Shown here piece by piece: positions 55,147 through 64,000 of a DNA stretch of 64,000 nt; position 1 is the stretch's first letter; every line of letters starts with the position of its first letter. Source of the DNA: Porphyra umbilicalis (lineage: Eukaryota > Rhodophyta > Bangiophyceae > Bangiales > Bangiaceae); contig KV918787.1 in NCBI GenBank assembly GCA_002049455.2, positions 124,001 through 188,000 on the forward strand, given 5' to 3'. Both the position numbers and the translations under genes were made by a program. The notes under the pieces are model-generated. The model saw only the letters and a program-made list of their open reading frames with translations, was not told the DNA's origin and did no database searches.

Positions 55147-55250
55147 TGTGCGCGCTCGCGGCTATGGAGCCGGCCGGCGTGCCTGCGCAGCAGGCCCAAA
55201 ACCTTCGTCAAGAGCACGTCTGCTTTTGCGTGTTTTCGGACGAACAGATT

Positions 55251-55270
55251 CCCTGGCCTTTAGGACAGGG
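55251..55270. repeat. Hairpin motif CCCTGGCCTTTAGGACAGGG, second copy
   Basis: Lies 124 bp from the first; both are preceded by an A(T)TT/GATT context and followed by GTG. Confidence 0.7.
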
Positions 55271-56312
55271 TGCTCTCAAAGTGTAGTGATGCACACATAT
55301 ACTTAGATCAAGGGACTTGCTCTCCGTTTCAGAGGTGGCAGTCTGCATTCGTGTCCTCAGGGATCTGAGGGCGTGTCAGCGTTTGAAGGGTCGCGATGAC
55401 GCTAAAAGCGAATAGAGATACGCGGCTGAGAAGGACTGTCCTGCCACAAAGGTCACAGGGCCCAGACGGCGCCTGCCCCCCTGCCCCCCCCCACCGCCCC
55501 GAGTTGCGCGCGCCGACCGCGTGCAGCGACTTCCGGGGTTCGACGCGCCCGCGATGACCCGCGGGTGATCGTGCCTGCGCGCCGGCTTCTGTTGCGGCGG
55601 CACGTCGGCGGTTTCTCACGCCATCTCGCGGCACGGTTAGAGGCGGCCCGTCGCGCGGTGGTCAATCCCATACGCCCGCCCGTGCGCCGTCTCGGCCGCG
55701 CGCAGGTGTGCTGCGCGGCGGGGTGACGGCCCCGCCCGTAGGCGTTGCACCACGCCGGCGGGCCGCCGGCGGCGGCGGCGGCGGCGGCACCCCTTTCCCC
55801 GCCCCACGCCCCCCCCGCCACGGCAACGTGGCTGCACGTGCCCCCGTGCGTGCTCGCGGCCATGGAGCCGGCCGGCTTACCCGGTATCTATGCGTCGCCG
55901 AGCGCGCCACCGCCCTGAAGGCCAGGGTATTGCACATACGTGCCTGGAATTATCTGCAAACCGCCCTGGGGCTCCACTCCAACCAGGCCTGTTTGGATGC
56001 GCCCCCAAACGTTTGGCAGTTCCCTGGTTCCACTTTGAGCCAACCTACGCCCATGGAATGCCTGACCCGTGCCATGCAAACAGTGATGCTGCGATCGGCC
56101 ATCCACCGAGGTTCTTTGTCCGGCATCTGTGGATTGTGTGTCGTCCGCCACGAAAGAGGCCCACCCATAGTGAGCATCCAGGGGAGCCCAAGATTGAGAC
56201 TTGACCTGTTTAGTTTTGGCTCGACGTTTGGAGAGCCAGTGACAGGGCCACACGTTGGGCACTCGTGACGTTTGGCTTTGGCTTTTGGCTGCTTTGCACG
56301 CACGTGCCTGGA

Positions 56313-56353
56313 ATAATTCATTGGATTCAATGCACCGATTTAATTGTTGCCAG
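56313..56353 (+). repeat. Dispersed repeat, copy B (TTCATTGGAT..ACCGATTTAAT)
   Basis: Matches 26420-26456: ATTCATTGGATTCAATG, then ACCGATTTAATTGTTGCC. Confidence 0.5.
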
Positions 56354-57130
56354 CCACGGCTAGAGAAGGGGGTAAACCGAAAGTCTTTTTTGCCGTCGGT
56401 ACATCTTGCTCTGCCTGGACCAATCACCGCCCGTTCTATTGCCATACACAGGTCCTTGCATGCATTTCCCATACGGCAGTACAGCTCATACGTTCAGTCC
56501 ACGCCGACCACATGTGCGGTCGATGGCCCGCGCCGCCGAGCGGATGGGCCTGGCGGCGGCGCCATCAAGACACCTGCCCGTTTGGGCAGAGCCCGCCCGG
56601 CTGACGACCAGCGCACGCGCCCGCCGCACACGGCGACAGCTGCGGCGCGGCCGTGGCCGCCGTCCAGGCGGCGCCCCGGCCGGCCGCGTCGGGCCCGTCC
56701 CGCCACCCGCGTGACGCCATTTGGCGTGTGCGCGGCTCGCCGTGGCTGGAAGCGAGGCGGCTCGCTTGACGAGGCGGGCCTCGTCGGTGGCCGCTCGGCG
56801 CGCGTGCCCCTTGTGGCACGCGCCCGGGAGCGGCGGCGGCGCGTCGCGGCGGCGCGACGCTGTCTCCTCACTGCCGGCGCGCACCCGCCTCGATCTGGGA
56901 TCGGGCAGGCCGTCTGGCGCACCCGCGGGTTCTTAAACCCGGCAAAGCGCTACGGGCGGGCGTCGGCCACATCCGCCTCCACCCCGCCCCCCGACTTGCA
57001 CCATACCGTTCCACTGGGTCCGCTCCCCCCTGGTGGAGCTGTCGTCTCTCCTACTCACCCTCCTCCCCCCCCCCCCGCCCACGCCCATCCCCCATCACCC
57101 CCCTCCCCCCCCCCCCCCCCCTCTCCCATC

Positions 57131-57888
57131 ATGACGGCCATGCGGGGTGCGCTCGCGGCGCTCCTCGTCGCGACGGTGGCGGCGACGGGCGGCGACGGGC
57201 TCGCGCTGCCCCCCCCGCGGCGCGGCAGGGGGGCCCCCCTCCGGGGGTGGACACGAGCGGCGGGGGCGGCCCCCCCCCCGGGGTGGGCAGCACCATCCCC
57301 GCCAATGGGCGCACGTGCCCCAACGTGCCGACGGTGCGCGGCTTTGAGCTGTCGGCCTACACGGGCCGGTGGTACCAGGTGGCCGTCACCGCCCTCTTTG
57401 CCGAGCGCACCGAGGACAACAAGCCGTGCGTGACGGCCGACTATAAGCTGCAGGGGCCCAACGTGCAGGTGATCAACTGCAAGCAGGATGCGCCGGCCAA
57501 CGCCACGTCGCGCGCGACGGTGGGGTGCCTCGAGGGGGTGGCCTTCCCGCCCGCCAAGGGCGAGCCCCCCGCCGAGCTCGCCGTGCAGTTCCCGGGCGCC
57601 CCCTTCCCGGGCCCGTACAACATCATTGGCTTGTCGGGCAAGGCGTCGGAGGGCTACCGCGTGGCGCTCGTCTACTCGTGCACGGCTGGCGGCGGCTTCT
57701 TCTCGCAGGGCCTCTTCCTGCTGAGCCGCACTCCGCAGCTCGGCTTTTTTGAGCTGCTCAGCTGGTACGTGCGCTTCCTGCGGACCGGCATCAAGCTGGC
57801 CAAAAACAACCCGATTGTGTTGACGCCGCAGGGACGCAAGAGGTGTGCGTACCGGGGCGACAAGAGGGCGAACGTCATCTTTGAGTAG
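57131..57888 (+). CDS. Secreted lipocalin (ApoD/Blc type)
   Basis: ATG 57131 (or 57140) starts a signal peptide, MTAMRGALAALLVATVAATG. After a Pro/Gly/Arg stretch the frame changes in C/G runs at about 57.22-57.29 kb. The mature part shows CPNVPTVRGFELSAYTGRWY, containing the GxW lipocalin signature, then CVTADYKLQGPNVQVINC, YNIIGLSGKASEGYRVALVY and LFLLSRTPQ, which corresponds to the conserved Arg near the end of the barrel. A C-terminal extension ends CAYRGDKRANVIFE. The order fits apolipoprotein D and bacterial/plant Blc-type lipocalins, which bind small hydrophobic ligands; the plant and algal members are linked to membrane-lipid protection. A signal peptide and several Cys suit secretion. 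Ligand unknown. Confidence 0.85.
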
Positions 57889-59150
57889 GAGCGACGAAGC
57901 GGGGAGAAGCGAGTGGCCAGACGCCAGTTGCAATGTTGTTCGTGCACATAAACATGAGTAGACGCTCTTGTCCGTATCTTCATTGCTTGGGCACGACGCG
58001 ACGCGGCGCGGCGTGGCGAGGCACGGCTCGGCAAGGCTCGACACGGGATGTCGGTCGACTGTTGATGGGGATGGGGCGGCGGCCAGCGCTTGCGGGAGGG
58101 AAATGAAAAAGCGGGGGTGGCGGCGGAGGCCACACGTTGCGCTCCTGCTTGCAGCGTCGCGAGCAGAGGCACGGCCAACGTCTCGCGGTAGGTCCCGTCG
58201 CGGAACCGGCGCCCCCGACGGCCACGGCCCGCCTGTGGCCACGCCGGTGAGGCCGCCAACCGTCGACCTCCTCCTCCCTGTGAGGGGGTCGTGGGGCACA
58301 CGGTAGCCGCCGCCGTGACGGACCCGTCGACACTGGCAGTCGGCCCGCCGGGCACCGACGACGGCCGTCGCCGCGCGCCCCACCCGCACGCACCGGGACC
58401 GTCGACCCCCGTGCGGACCGCCGGCGGCCGGCGGGCAGCAGCACGGTCGGGGGGCGTCGGCGGCGGCGGCGGCGGTCGTCGACGCCCCCAACCCCCGCCC
58501 GCGCGGCCGCGGCGGTGGCCACGCGCGCACGGGCGCCGGCGCCCGCCTCCCGACCGCCCGCGCGCGGGGCCGACGGCGGTCCGCCGGTGCGCGGCGCGGG
58601 GCCGGTCGGTGGCGAGGCGTCGGCAGCGTCGGCGGGGCGCGCGCCAAACCGCGGTGCCCGCGCCGCCGCGCGGCGGCGGGGGCACTGCGGGTGGGATGGG
58701 GGCCGAGCCGCGGCCGCGGTGGCCGCCCCGCGGACGCGGGGCGGCCACCGCCCCAAGCCTCACGTGCGCCGCGCGCGGCCGCCGCGCCGCGGCCGTCGCG
58801 GCGACGCGCGCTTCAGCGACCTGTGCCCGTGCGGGCGCCGGCCGCCCTCGGCCCGCGAGGCTGTGTTTATGGGCGCGGCCCGTGGGCACGGGTCGGCGTA
58901 CAAGCACGGCCCAGTGGCAGCGCGCAGGCCGCGAAAGAGTTTCAGTTTGAGCCATGAGTGGATGTTTGGTGCATTGTGAGACACCGAGAGTTTTCTGACA
59001 ATAAAGTGTTTGCCAATGACTACAGCCCGAGTTCCTCGGCTGGATTTCCACAAGTGTAAACTTTGGCTTTCCAGAACTCCCGAGAATTAGATTACTTGAG
59101 TTCTACTGAATCTACGATTGTGGTCCTCCGGACTTGAGACAAAACTCTGT
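57889..59150. other. GC-rich spacer left of the inverted duplication
   Basis: 58.2-58.95 kb is extremely GC-rich. An AATAAA (about 59.00 kb) and AT-richer DNA follow. No gene is supported. Confidence 0.4.
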
Positions 59151-59399
59151 CGTGGCAACACGTGAACGCAACACGAGGGCAAAGGCTGTGCGACAGGGAA
59201 CAAGACGCGCTGCCAGAAAGACGCTGTGTTTACTCTCCCCCTGTCCCTCTCATCACGCCAATCGAACCACACTCGCACTCGACAAGACAAAATATACACC
59301 ATCAGCCCAAAGTCGGATGGGAGTCAATGCCCGGCCGCGCCGGGCGAGTCAAACCATTGTGTCGGTGAGGCGCCCCGCCGACGCAGCGCCGCCGCGCGC

Positions 59400-59619
59400 C
59401 TACTTGCGGCCGCCAATCACCACGCTCTGCTGGTTCTGGTTGTTGTTGTTGTTGTCGTTGTTGTCGTTGTTGTTGTTGTTGTTGTCGTCCCCAGACCCAT
59501 AGCCCCGCCCCGACCGCTCCACCCAGTGCACCGGGTAGTGGCAGTAGCCCGGCCGGCCGTCGCCCGCCTTGGCCGCCGCGCGCGACGTGCGGCCAATCAC
59601 CACGCTCTGCTGGTTTTGG

Positions 59620-59659
<40 letters not shown>

Positions 59660-59981
59660 CATTGTCGTAGCCAAAGGCGTAACCCGCCGCGTAGCCGTCG
59701 CCAAACGGCGCGCCGCCGCCCGACGCCGCCTGCCGCCCGCGGCCGCCAATGGCCACGGTCTGCTGGTTGTCGTTGTTGTTGTTGTTGGCGTTGTTGTTGT
59801 TGTTGTTGTTGTCGTTGTAGTCGTAAAAGCCGTATGCGTAGCCCTCCTTGTAGCCATAGTGGCACGGCACATACTTGGCGTCCCGCTTGACGGCGGCGCG
59901 CACCGACGTCGGCACGGCGGCCGCGGACGCGACGAGGGCGGCGGCGACGACGGCAGCGGCGGTGGTCTTGAAGGCACCCAT
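59400..59981 (-). CDS. Secreted Asn-rich repeat protein, copy 1 (193 residues)
   Basis: ATG 59981 (context CGCCATGG) starts MGAFKTTAAAVVAAALVASA, a signal peptide. The frame runs upstream into the 5' UTR without a better start. The mature protein has three modules. Each is a Tyr/Gly-rich spacer (HYGYKEGYAYGFYDY; GDGYAAGYAFGY; GRGYGSG), an Asn/Asp homopolymer tract encoded by AAC/GAC triplets, and a closing NQQTVAIGGR / QNQQSVVIGR / QNQQSVVIGGR. Two cysteines, in CHYGYKEG and CHYPVHW, share a CHY context. No family recognised. Composition suggests an extracellular, possibly self-assembling protein. It differs from copy 2 by one visible residue in the last Asn/Asp tract (Asn for Asp). Confidence 0.8.
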
Positions 59982-60197
59982 GGCGGGGAGCGGAAGAGGG
60001 CGGCGGGGAAGGCAGGGGTGTGGCGGTGAAAGGATGGCGGGGCGGAGGGAGGGCACCGAAGCGCGGGAAGGGTAGAGCAGGAGAGTGGGTGAGGCGGAGG
60101 GGATGAAAAGGGCGAGTAAGGGCCGGTCGCTAGATGTGGGGTCGCTGATGTGAGTGTGAGGAGAGGAAGGTGAGGACGGAAGGTCCACGTGAGGTCG

Positions 60198-60205
60198 CCT
60201 TTATA
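60198..60205 (-). promoter_or_regulatory. TATA box of Asn-rich gene copy 1
   Basis: TATAAAGG on the minus strand, 217 bp upstream of the ATG and mirrored exactly by the box in the other arm. Confidence 0.6.
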
Positions 60206-60332
60206 GGGCGTTGAGAGGGAGGAGGGCCGGTGGGTTGGGGTCACGCCTGGCCAACATGACCGCTGCCGTGACGACTGGGCGCCCCAACCCGCCCGCCACG
60301 CGCGAGCTCGGCCGCGCTGAGCCCCGCGGACG

Positions 60333-61693
60333 ACGGGCGCAGCGCTCCATAGGCCACTGTCATCCCTACCCCAGATTCTCTCTCGCGCCGGACAGGTCAT
60401 TGTCCCGCCAAGGGTGCCACGGCAAGCCGAGCAGCGCAGCCATGCACAACCGCGACTCGCGATGCCCGGTCGCCGGCCACTGCAAGTACCGACGGCGCGA
60501 GGACCGAGAGCCGAGGTACCATGCATTGGCACGCGTGCCAAGCAGAGAGCTTCAGGCGCTGACGCGCGCCCTGCATCAGATCCAGCCGCGGCCTGTCCGT
60601 GAGGGGCATATACGACGCGGTGTCCCAGTCAGCGGATGCCAGCTCACGCAGCTGAGCATGTCAGACGAGGAGGATTAACGGGTTATGGACCTGTCACACA
60701 GATGTCATTGGCATGGCGGTAGTGCTGGAGGTCCTATTACCGAGGTGCACAACGCACGGCGCGCTGTCGTTTGATGTTTAGACGCCTGCCAAGTCACGCG
60801 ATAGGCCGATTTAGGCGGTTTAGCCAGTCTCTTTAGACGCTACGAGCTTGCGAGATCCACGCCGACAGCTCAGCGCCCCACGCGGCCGCCCGGTCGGCCT
60901 GGCGATACAGCAGGGTGCCGCCACAAGGAGGCAGGATGGGCATCAGCACTGCTGATTCCGCTGACAAGGCTTGTCTCGGATCGGGACGCGCCAGCGCACA
61001 GCGAAGCAGATTAGACGCCTGACCGGCTGGCGCGCGCCCTGTTCGCTGTTTTTCCGCCGCGCAAGGCAACAGAAGGAGAATCAGGCCGGCCTGACGGTTG
61101 CCCATTGGTCCATTGTCTATGACTCATCATGTCGCGATTTTTGTGGGCCATTAAAATTGCGACGTTTGCCATAACTCAGAATGGGCCAGTAACAGCTGCA
61201 CTGCCGTTTCGTTCCGGGATGGAGCTTTCAAGAAGACCGGCCTTGGGCTGATAGAGCGGCCTGCCACCTCGTTTAACAATATTGACACCGATTCGAGCTA
61301 ATCTCGTGGCTGCCGGGGCGGCTTCCACCGGCTCGCCTGGGATGCGTCTTGGGCCAGATTGCCCGCTCTCAGCCGATACTCAATCTTGGATGGAAGGAGT
61401 AAAAAGAGGGATCCTGACAAGCACCGCTGTGTGTGCTTGCATCGGTGGACGGGAGGACCACTGCCAGGCACGTGGAATCTTGCGTCGCGGTGATCTGTCG
61501 TGTCCCGACATGCGTTTGCATGCCTGGATCGCCCCAGGTGTCATGGTGTCATGGGAGCCGACACACTGCTACGATGAAGTGGCTCCCCGCCTTTACGAGC
61601 GGCGGCACGAGAGACCGCGCTATGACCTGTCCGTGACTCCGCGAATCCGTGAAGAGGAATAGACCATCCGCAGCGCCTCTGCCATGCGGCCCC
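60333..61693. other. Unique spacer between the two arms (shared upstream region)
   Basis: 1,361 bp between divergent promoters. Short frames on both strands, the best being 60441-60678 plus (MHNRDSRCPVAGHCKYRR ending MSDEED), have no recognised family. It may act as a shared regulatory region. Confidence 0.45.
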
Positions 61694-61820
61694 CGTCCGC
61701 GGGGCTCAGCGCGGCCGAGCTCGCGCGTGGCGGGCGGGTTGGGGCGCCCAGTCGTCACGGCAGCGGTCATGTTGGCCAGGCGTGACCCCAACCCACCGGC
61801 CCTCCTCCCTCTCAACGCCC

Positions 61821-61828
61821 TATAAAGG
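61821..61828 (+). promoter_or_regulatory. TATA box of Asn-rich gene copy 2
   Basis: TATAAAGG, 217 bp before the ATG, in the context CGCCCTATAAAGGCGACC. Confidence 0.65.
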
Positions 61829-62044
61829 CGACCTCACGTGGACCTTCCGTCCTCACCCCCCTCTCCTCACACTCACATCAGCGCCCCCACAGCTAGCGAC
61901 CGGCCCTTACTCGCCCTTTTCATCCCCTCCGCCTCACCCACTCTCCTGCTCTACCCTTCCCGCGCTTCGGTGCCCTCCCTCCGCCCCGCCATCCTTTCAC
62001 CGCCACACCCCTGCCTTCCCCGCCGCCCTCTTCCGCTCCCCGCC

Positions 62045-62366
62045 ATGGGTGCCTTCAAGACCACCGCCGCTGCCGTCGTCGCCGCCGCCCTCGTCGCGTC
62101 CGCGGCCGCCGTGCCGACGTCGGTGCGCGCCGCCGTCAAGCGGGACGCCAAGTATGTGCCGTGCCACTATGGCTACAAGGAGGGCTACGCATACGGCTTT
62201 TACGACTACAACGACAACAACAACAACAACAACAACGCCAACAACAACAACAACGACAACCAGCAGACCGTGGCCATTGGCGGCCGCGGGCGGCAGGCGG
62301 CGTCGGGCGGCGGCGCGCCGTTTGGCGACGGCTACGCGGCGGGTTACGCCTTTGGCTACGACAATG

Positions 62367-62406
<40 letters not shown>

Positions 62407-62626
62407 CCAAAACCAGCAGAGCGTGGTGATTGGCCGCACGTCGCGCGCGGCGGCCAAGGCGGGCGACGGCCGGCCGGGCTACTGCCACTACCCGGTGCAC
62501 TGGGTGGAGCGGTCGGGGCGGGGCTATGGGTCTGGGGACGACAACGACAACAACAACAACGACAACAACGACAACAACAACAACAACCAGAACCAGCAGA
62601 GCGTGGTGATTGGCGGCCGCAAGTAG
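62045..62626 (+). CDS. Secreted Asn-rich repeat protein, copy 2 (193 residues)
   Basis: Same design as copy 1: signal peptide MGAFKTTAAAVVAAALVASA, three Tyr/Gly-rich spacers, three Asn/Asp tracts, and three QQ(T/S)V(A/V)IG motifs, ending GGRK. Transcribed away from copy 1, with its promoter inside the duplicated arm. The AAC-repeat tracts normally drift fast in length, yet the two copies have equal lengths. That implies very recent duplication, ongoing gene conversion, or an assembly artefact. Confidence 0.8.
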
Positions 62627-62875
62627 GCGCGCGGCGGCGCTGCGTCGGCGGGGCGCCTCACCGACACAATGGTTTGACTCGCCCGGCGCGGCCGGGCATT
62701 GACTCCCATCCGACTTTGGGCTGATGGTGTATATTTTGTCTTGTCGAGTGCGAGTGTGGTTCGATTGGCGTGATGAGAGGGACAGGGGGAGAGTAAACAC
62801 AGCGTCTTTCTGACAGCGCGTCTTGTTCCCTGTCGCACAGCCTTTGCCCTCGTGTTGCGTTCACGTGTTGCCACG

Positions 62876-63411
62876 TCAGTGTTTTGGCGCGAGTCTAGGC
62901 GACGACCACCGTAGATACAGGGCATGACGTTCGAGGTATGACGTCCGAGGTACTTCTTGGCTTGCTGAGTTTTCCTGGAAATCTTCGTCCATCCGCTTGA
63001 AAGGATGAAATGACACGCACAGATGTGGCACACATAGATTATTTTGGCCCATAGGAGAACACGTTTTGAAAGTACAGGCTCACTATTTTCAAGTTGAAAA
63101 GGTTGCTGGTGCAGGTACGGCTTGCCGACAGGGGTACAGTACCCCTGGCGAACCCGGGTTTGCCTTGTCCACCGCACGGTAATCCCAGGCCCGCAGCCTG
63201 CACCAAGTCTTCGCGGCGAGCGACCTCAGCGTCTGCCCGTGCCCGCCCCACTGGGCTTGTCACGAACTGCTACTGCTTGGCTGTGCATTCAGTGTGCCGT
63301 TGGTTGGGATGCTGGTGCTGGCGCCGACCAAGGCCTGCTGACCGTCAGCTCGTTGGTGTCCACTGTGGCTGCCGCCGTCAGCTGCGCGAGGGTGGCTCTG
63401 GTCGGTGCACG
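62876..63411. other. Spacer with dispersed repeat
   Basis: Contains the inverted copy of the VCHICAC repeat (62964-63037) and moderate-GC DNA that probably includes the 5' region of the right-edge gene. Confidence 0.4.
62964..63037 (-). repeat. Dispersed repeat, copy B (VCHICAC repeat)
   Basis: Reverse complement of the stretch at 22789-22860, sharing TGTGCCACATCTGTGCGTGT and the following TTCATCCTTT..AAG.GGATGGAC. Confidence 0.6.
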
Positions 63412-64000
63412 ATGAGTTCCGGTACGTTTTTGAGCTTTCTGCGTGGTGAGGCTGTGCGGAGCCGCTTGCACGGCTGACAGCGGTGGGGTGCTATTCGTGG
63501 AGACTTGTGTGGTGTGCGGCAGAGCCCGTGGACGGCCCGGTGTACACAGTCTGACGGTGCCATGAGTCGTTCCATGTTTCATGGCTGTGCATTCCTCTCT
63601 ACGTGTGTTCTTCTTGTTGATGTTTCACAGGCAGACTTGGAGGCTCCATGTCTTCGCTGTCCATGTCAGACCTGAGGCCGGTATGTTCCAACCAGACCCT
63701 GTCCAATTCTCGTGTTGCTGTTGCTTTCCCTCCAGACGCTGGATTGTTTCCTCTTCCCCGCTGTTTCGTACCACTCCGCTCACAGGAAGGTATGCCTCAA
63801 GACTGACCGCGTACTTCCTTGTTGTCCGTCGTTGCTCGCCGTCCCTTGCTCCTTGTGTTATCATTTTTGCATGCAATGCGCTGCTTGTGGGCCGTCGGGG
63901 TCTTGCTCGTTTGCGACATCCACAGGCTCGTGCCGACGATGAGCCATCGGCAGACCAATACGTCGTCGACGGGCGGCGTTTCAGTGGCACGGAACACTTT
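63412..64000 (+). CDS. Multi-exon gene of unknown product, 5' part (runs off window)
   Basis: Four exons are inferred from splice sites and a continuous frame: 63412-63421, 63631-63680, 63736-63789 and 63926-64000. Donors are GTACGT, GTATGT and GTATGC; acceptors are TTTCACAG, CCCTCCAG and ATCCACAG. Phases fit (1, then 0, then 0), giving MSSGRLGGSMSSLSMSDLRP, then TLDCFLFPAVSYHSAHRK, then ARADDEPSADQYVVDGRRFS and GTEHF at the edge. Introns are 209, 55 and 136 nt. Without splicing the region has only short frames. The last exon's YVVDGRRFSGTEHF vaguely recalls a chromodomain start but lacks spacing to call it. Function unknown; the first ATG is my choice and could be preceded by more exons. Confidence 0.45.

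Larger units (their letters stand above)
52697..57130. other. Long repeat-bearing spacer
   Basis: 52.7-53.9 kb: short frames only. 54.03-54.44 kb: minisatellite. 54.9-55.3 kb: two copies of the CCCTGGCCTTTAGGACAGGG hairpin. 55.45-55.9 kb: GC-rich. 55.9-56.5 kb: moderate-GC with one minus-strand frame of normal composition (55888-56472, CHWLSKRRAKTKQVKSQS) that may be mobile-element debris. 56.5-57.13 kb: GC-rich region before the lipocalin gene, ending in poly-C runs. Confidence 0.35.
59151..60332 (-). repeat. Left arm of a 1,182-bp inverted duplication
   Basis: Equal in length to 61694-62875 and its near-identical reverse complement, with no indels and only a handful of substitutions noticed. 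The arm contains a complete gene plus its promoter and 3' flank. Its outer edge is CGTGGCAACACGTG and its inner edge GAGCCCCGCGGACG. Confidence 0.9.
61694..62875 (+). repeat. Right arm of the 1,182-bp inverted duplication
   Basis: Reverse complement of 59151-60332; every paired coordinate sums to 122026, so no insertion or deletion separates the arms. Confidence 0.9.

Noticed and set aside
59406-59865. Frames of Val or Thr/Gln homopolymers across the AAC repeats
   Set aside because: Other-frame translations of the Asn tracts; the Asn frame has a signal peptide, conserved motifs and matching ends in both copies.
60441-60678. Possible small gene in the spacer of the inverted duplication (ends MSDEED)
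   Set aside because: Normal composition but no homology, no promoter element, and comparable frames exist on the other strand.
63926-64000. Chromodomain reading of the last exon (YVVDGRRFSGTEHF)
   Set aside because: Too short and the spacing between the YVV and aromatic positions does not match the chromodomain pattern; the window ends before a decision is possible.
1-64000. Search for retroelement or virus-like hallmarks (reverse transcriptase, integrase, capsid, long terminal repeats)
   Set aside because: No polymerase or integrase motifs and no pair of long direct terminal repeats were recognised by eye; the tandem copies at 51.6-52.15 kb are a local duplication inside a TIR element.

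Overview
The window is nuclear DNA from a GC-rich eukaryote, most likely an alga. It has spliced genes with GT..AG introns and poly-C tracts before the acceptor, and classic eukaryotic families: a TMA7-type translation factor, a LUL/MGRN1 RING ligase, an acyl-CoA-binding protein and a METTL24-like methyltransferase. One gene has a putative chloroplast transit peptide. Genes are compact and intron-poor, separated by very GC-rich spacers and KDZ-type DNA transposon debris. A bangiophyte red alga (Porphyra/Pyropia type) is my best guess. It is an inference from composition and layout, not from a marker gene.

Layout. 1-10.6 kb is a moderate-GC, transposon-rich block with the end of a KDZ/CxC-type transposase-like ORF and an orphan 638-codon gene. 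10.6-15.5 kb is a GC-rich gene island: a secreted transthyretin-like/gluzincin protease, then a LUL-type E3 ligase on the minus strand. A 1.15-kb TIR transposon lies at 15.9-17.0 kb. 17.8-22.5 kb carries a membrane protein with two ACBP domains and a TrmB-like methyltransferase. 22.5-30.5 kb is repeat-rich and holds a possible cyclin-fold gene. 30.8-35.6 kb carries a METTL24-like type II membrane methyltransferase and a long secreted Ala/Ser/Pro-rich protein. 37.4-39.4 kb holds TMA7 and a NUDT5-like Nudix hydrolase, transcribed divergently. 42.4-45.4 kb has a fold-back MITE and a nuclear RD/GDR-repeat protein. 47-55 kb is dominated by minisatellites, an inverted minisatellite pair and a second copy of the TIR element. 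57.1-57.9 kb is a secreted lipocalin. 59.15-62.88 kb is a near-perfect inverted duplication carrying two divergent copies of a secreted Asn-rich protein gene. The right edge opens into a multi-exon gene of unknown product.

The genes do not form an operon-like pathway. Several encode secreted or membrane proteins (protease, lipocalin, Asn-rich pair, Ala/Pro-rich protein, METTL24-like, ACBP protein), but they are independent eukaryotic units.

A recurrent technical point: many otherwise convincing genes change reading frame exactly at poly-C or poly-G runs of about 7-27 bases. This looks more like homopolymer length error, or real length polymorphism, than gene death. For those genes I report the full extent and say where the frame changes.

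I saw no rRNA, convincing tRNA, CRISPR array, or retroelement polymerase/integrase signature.
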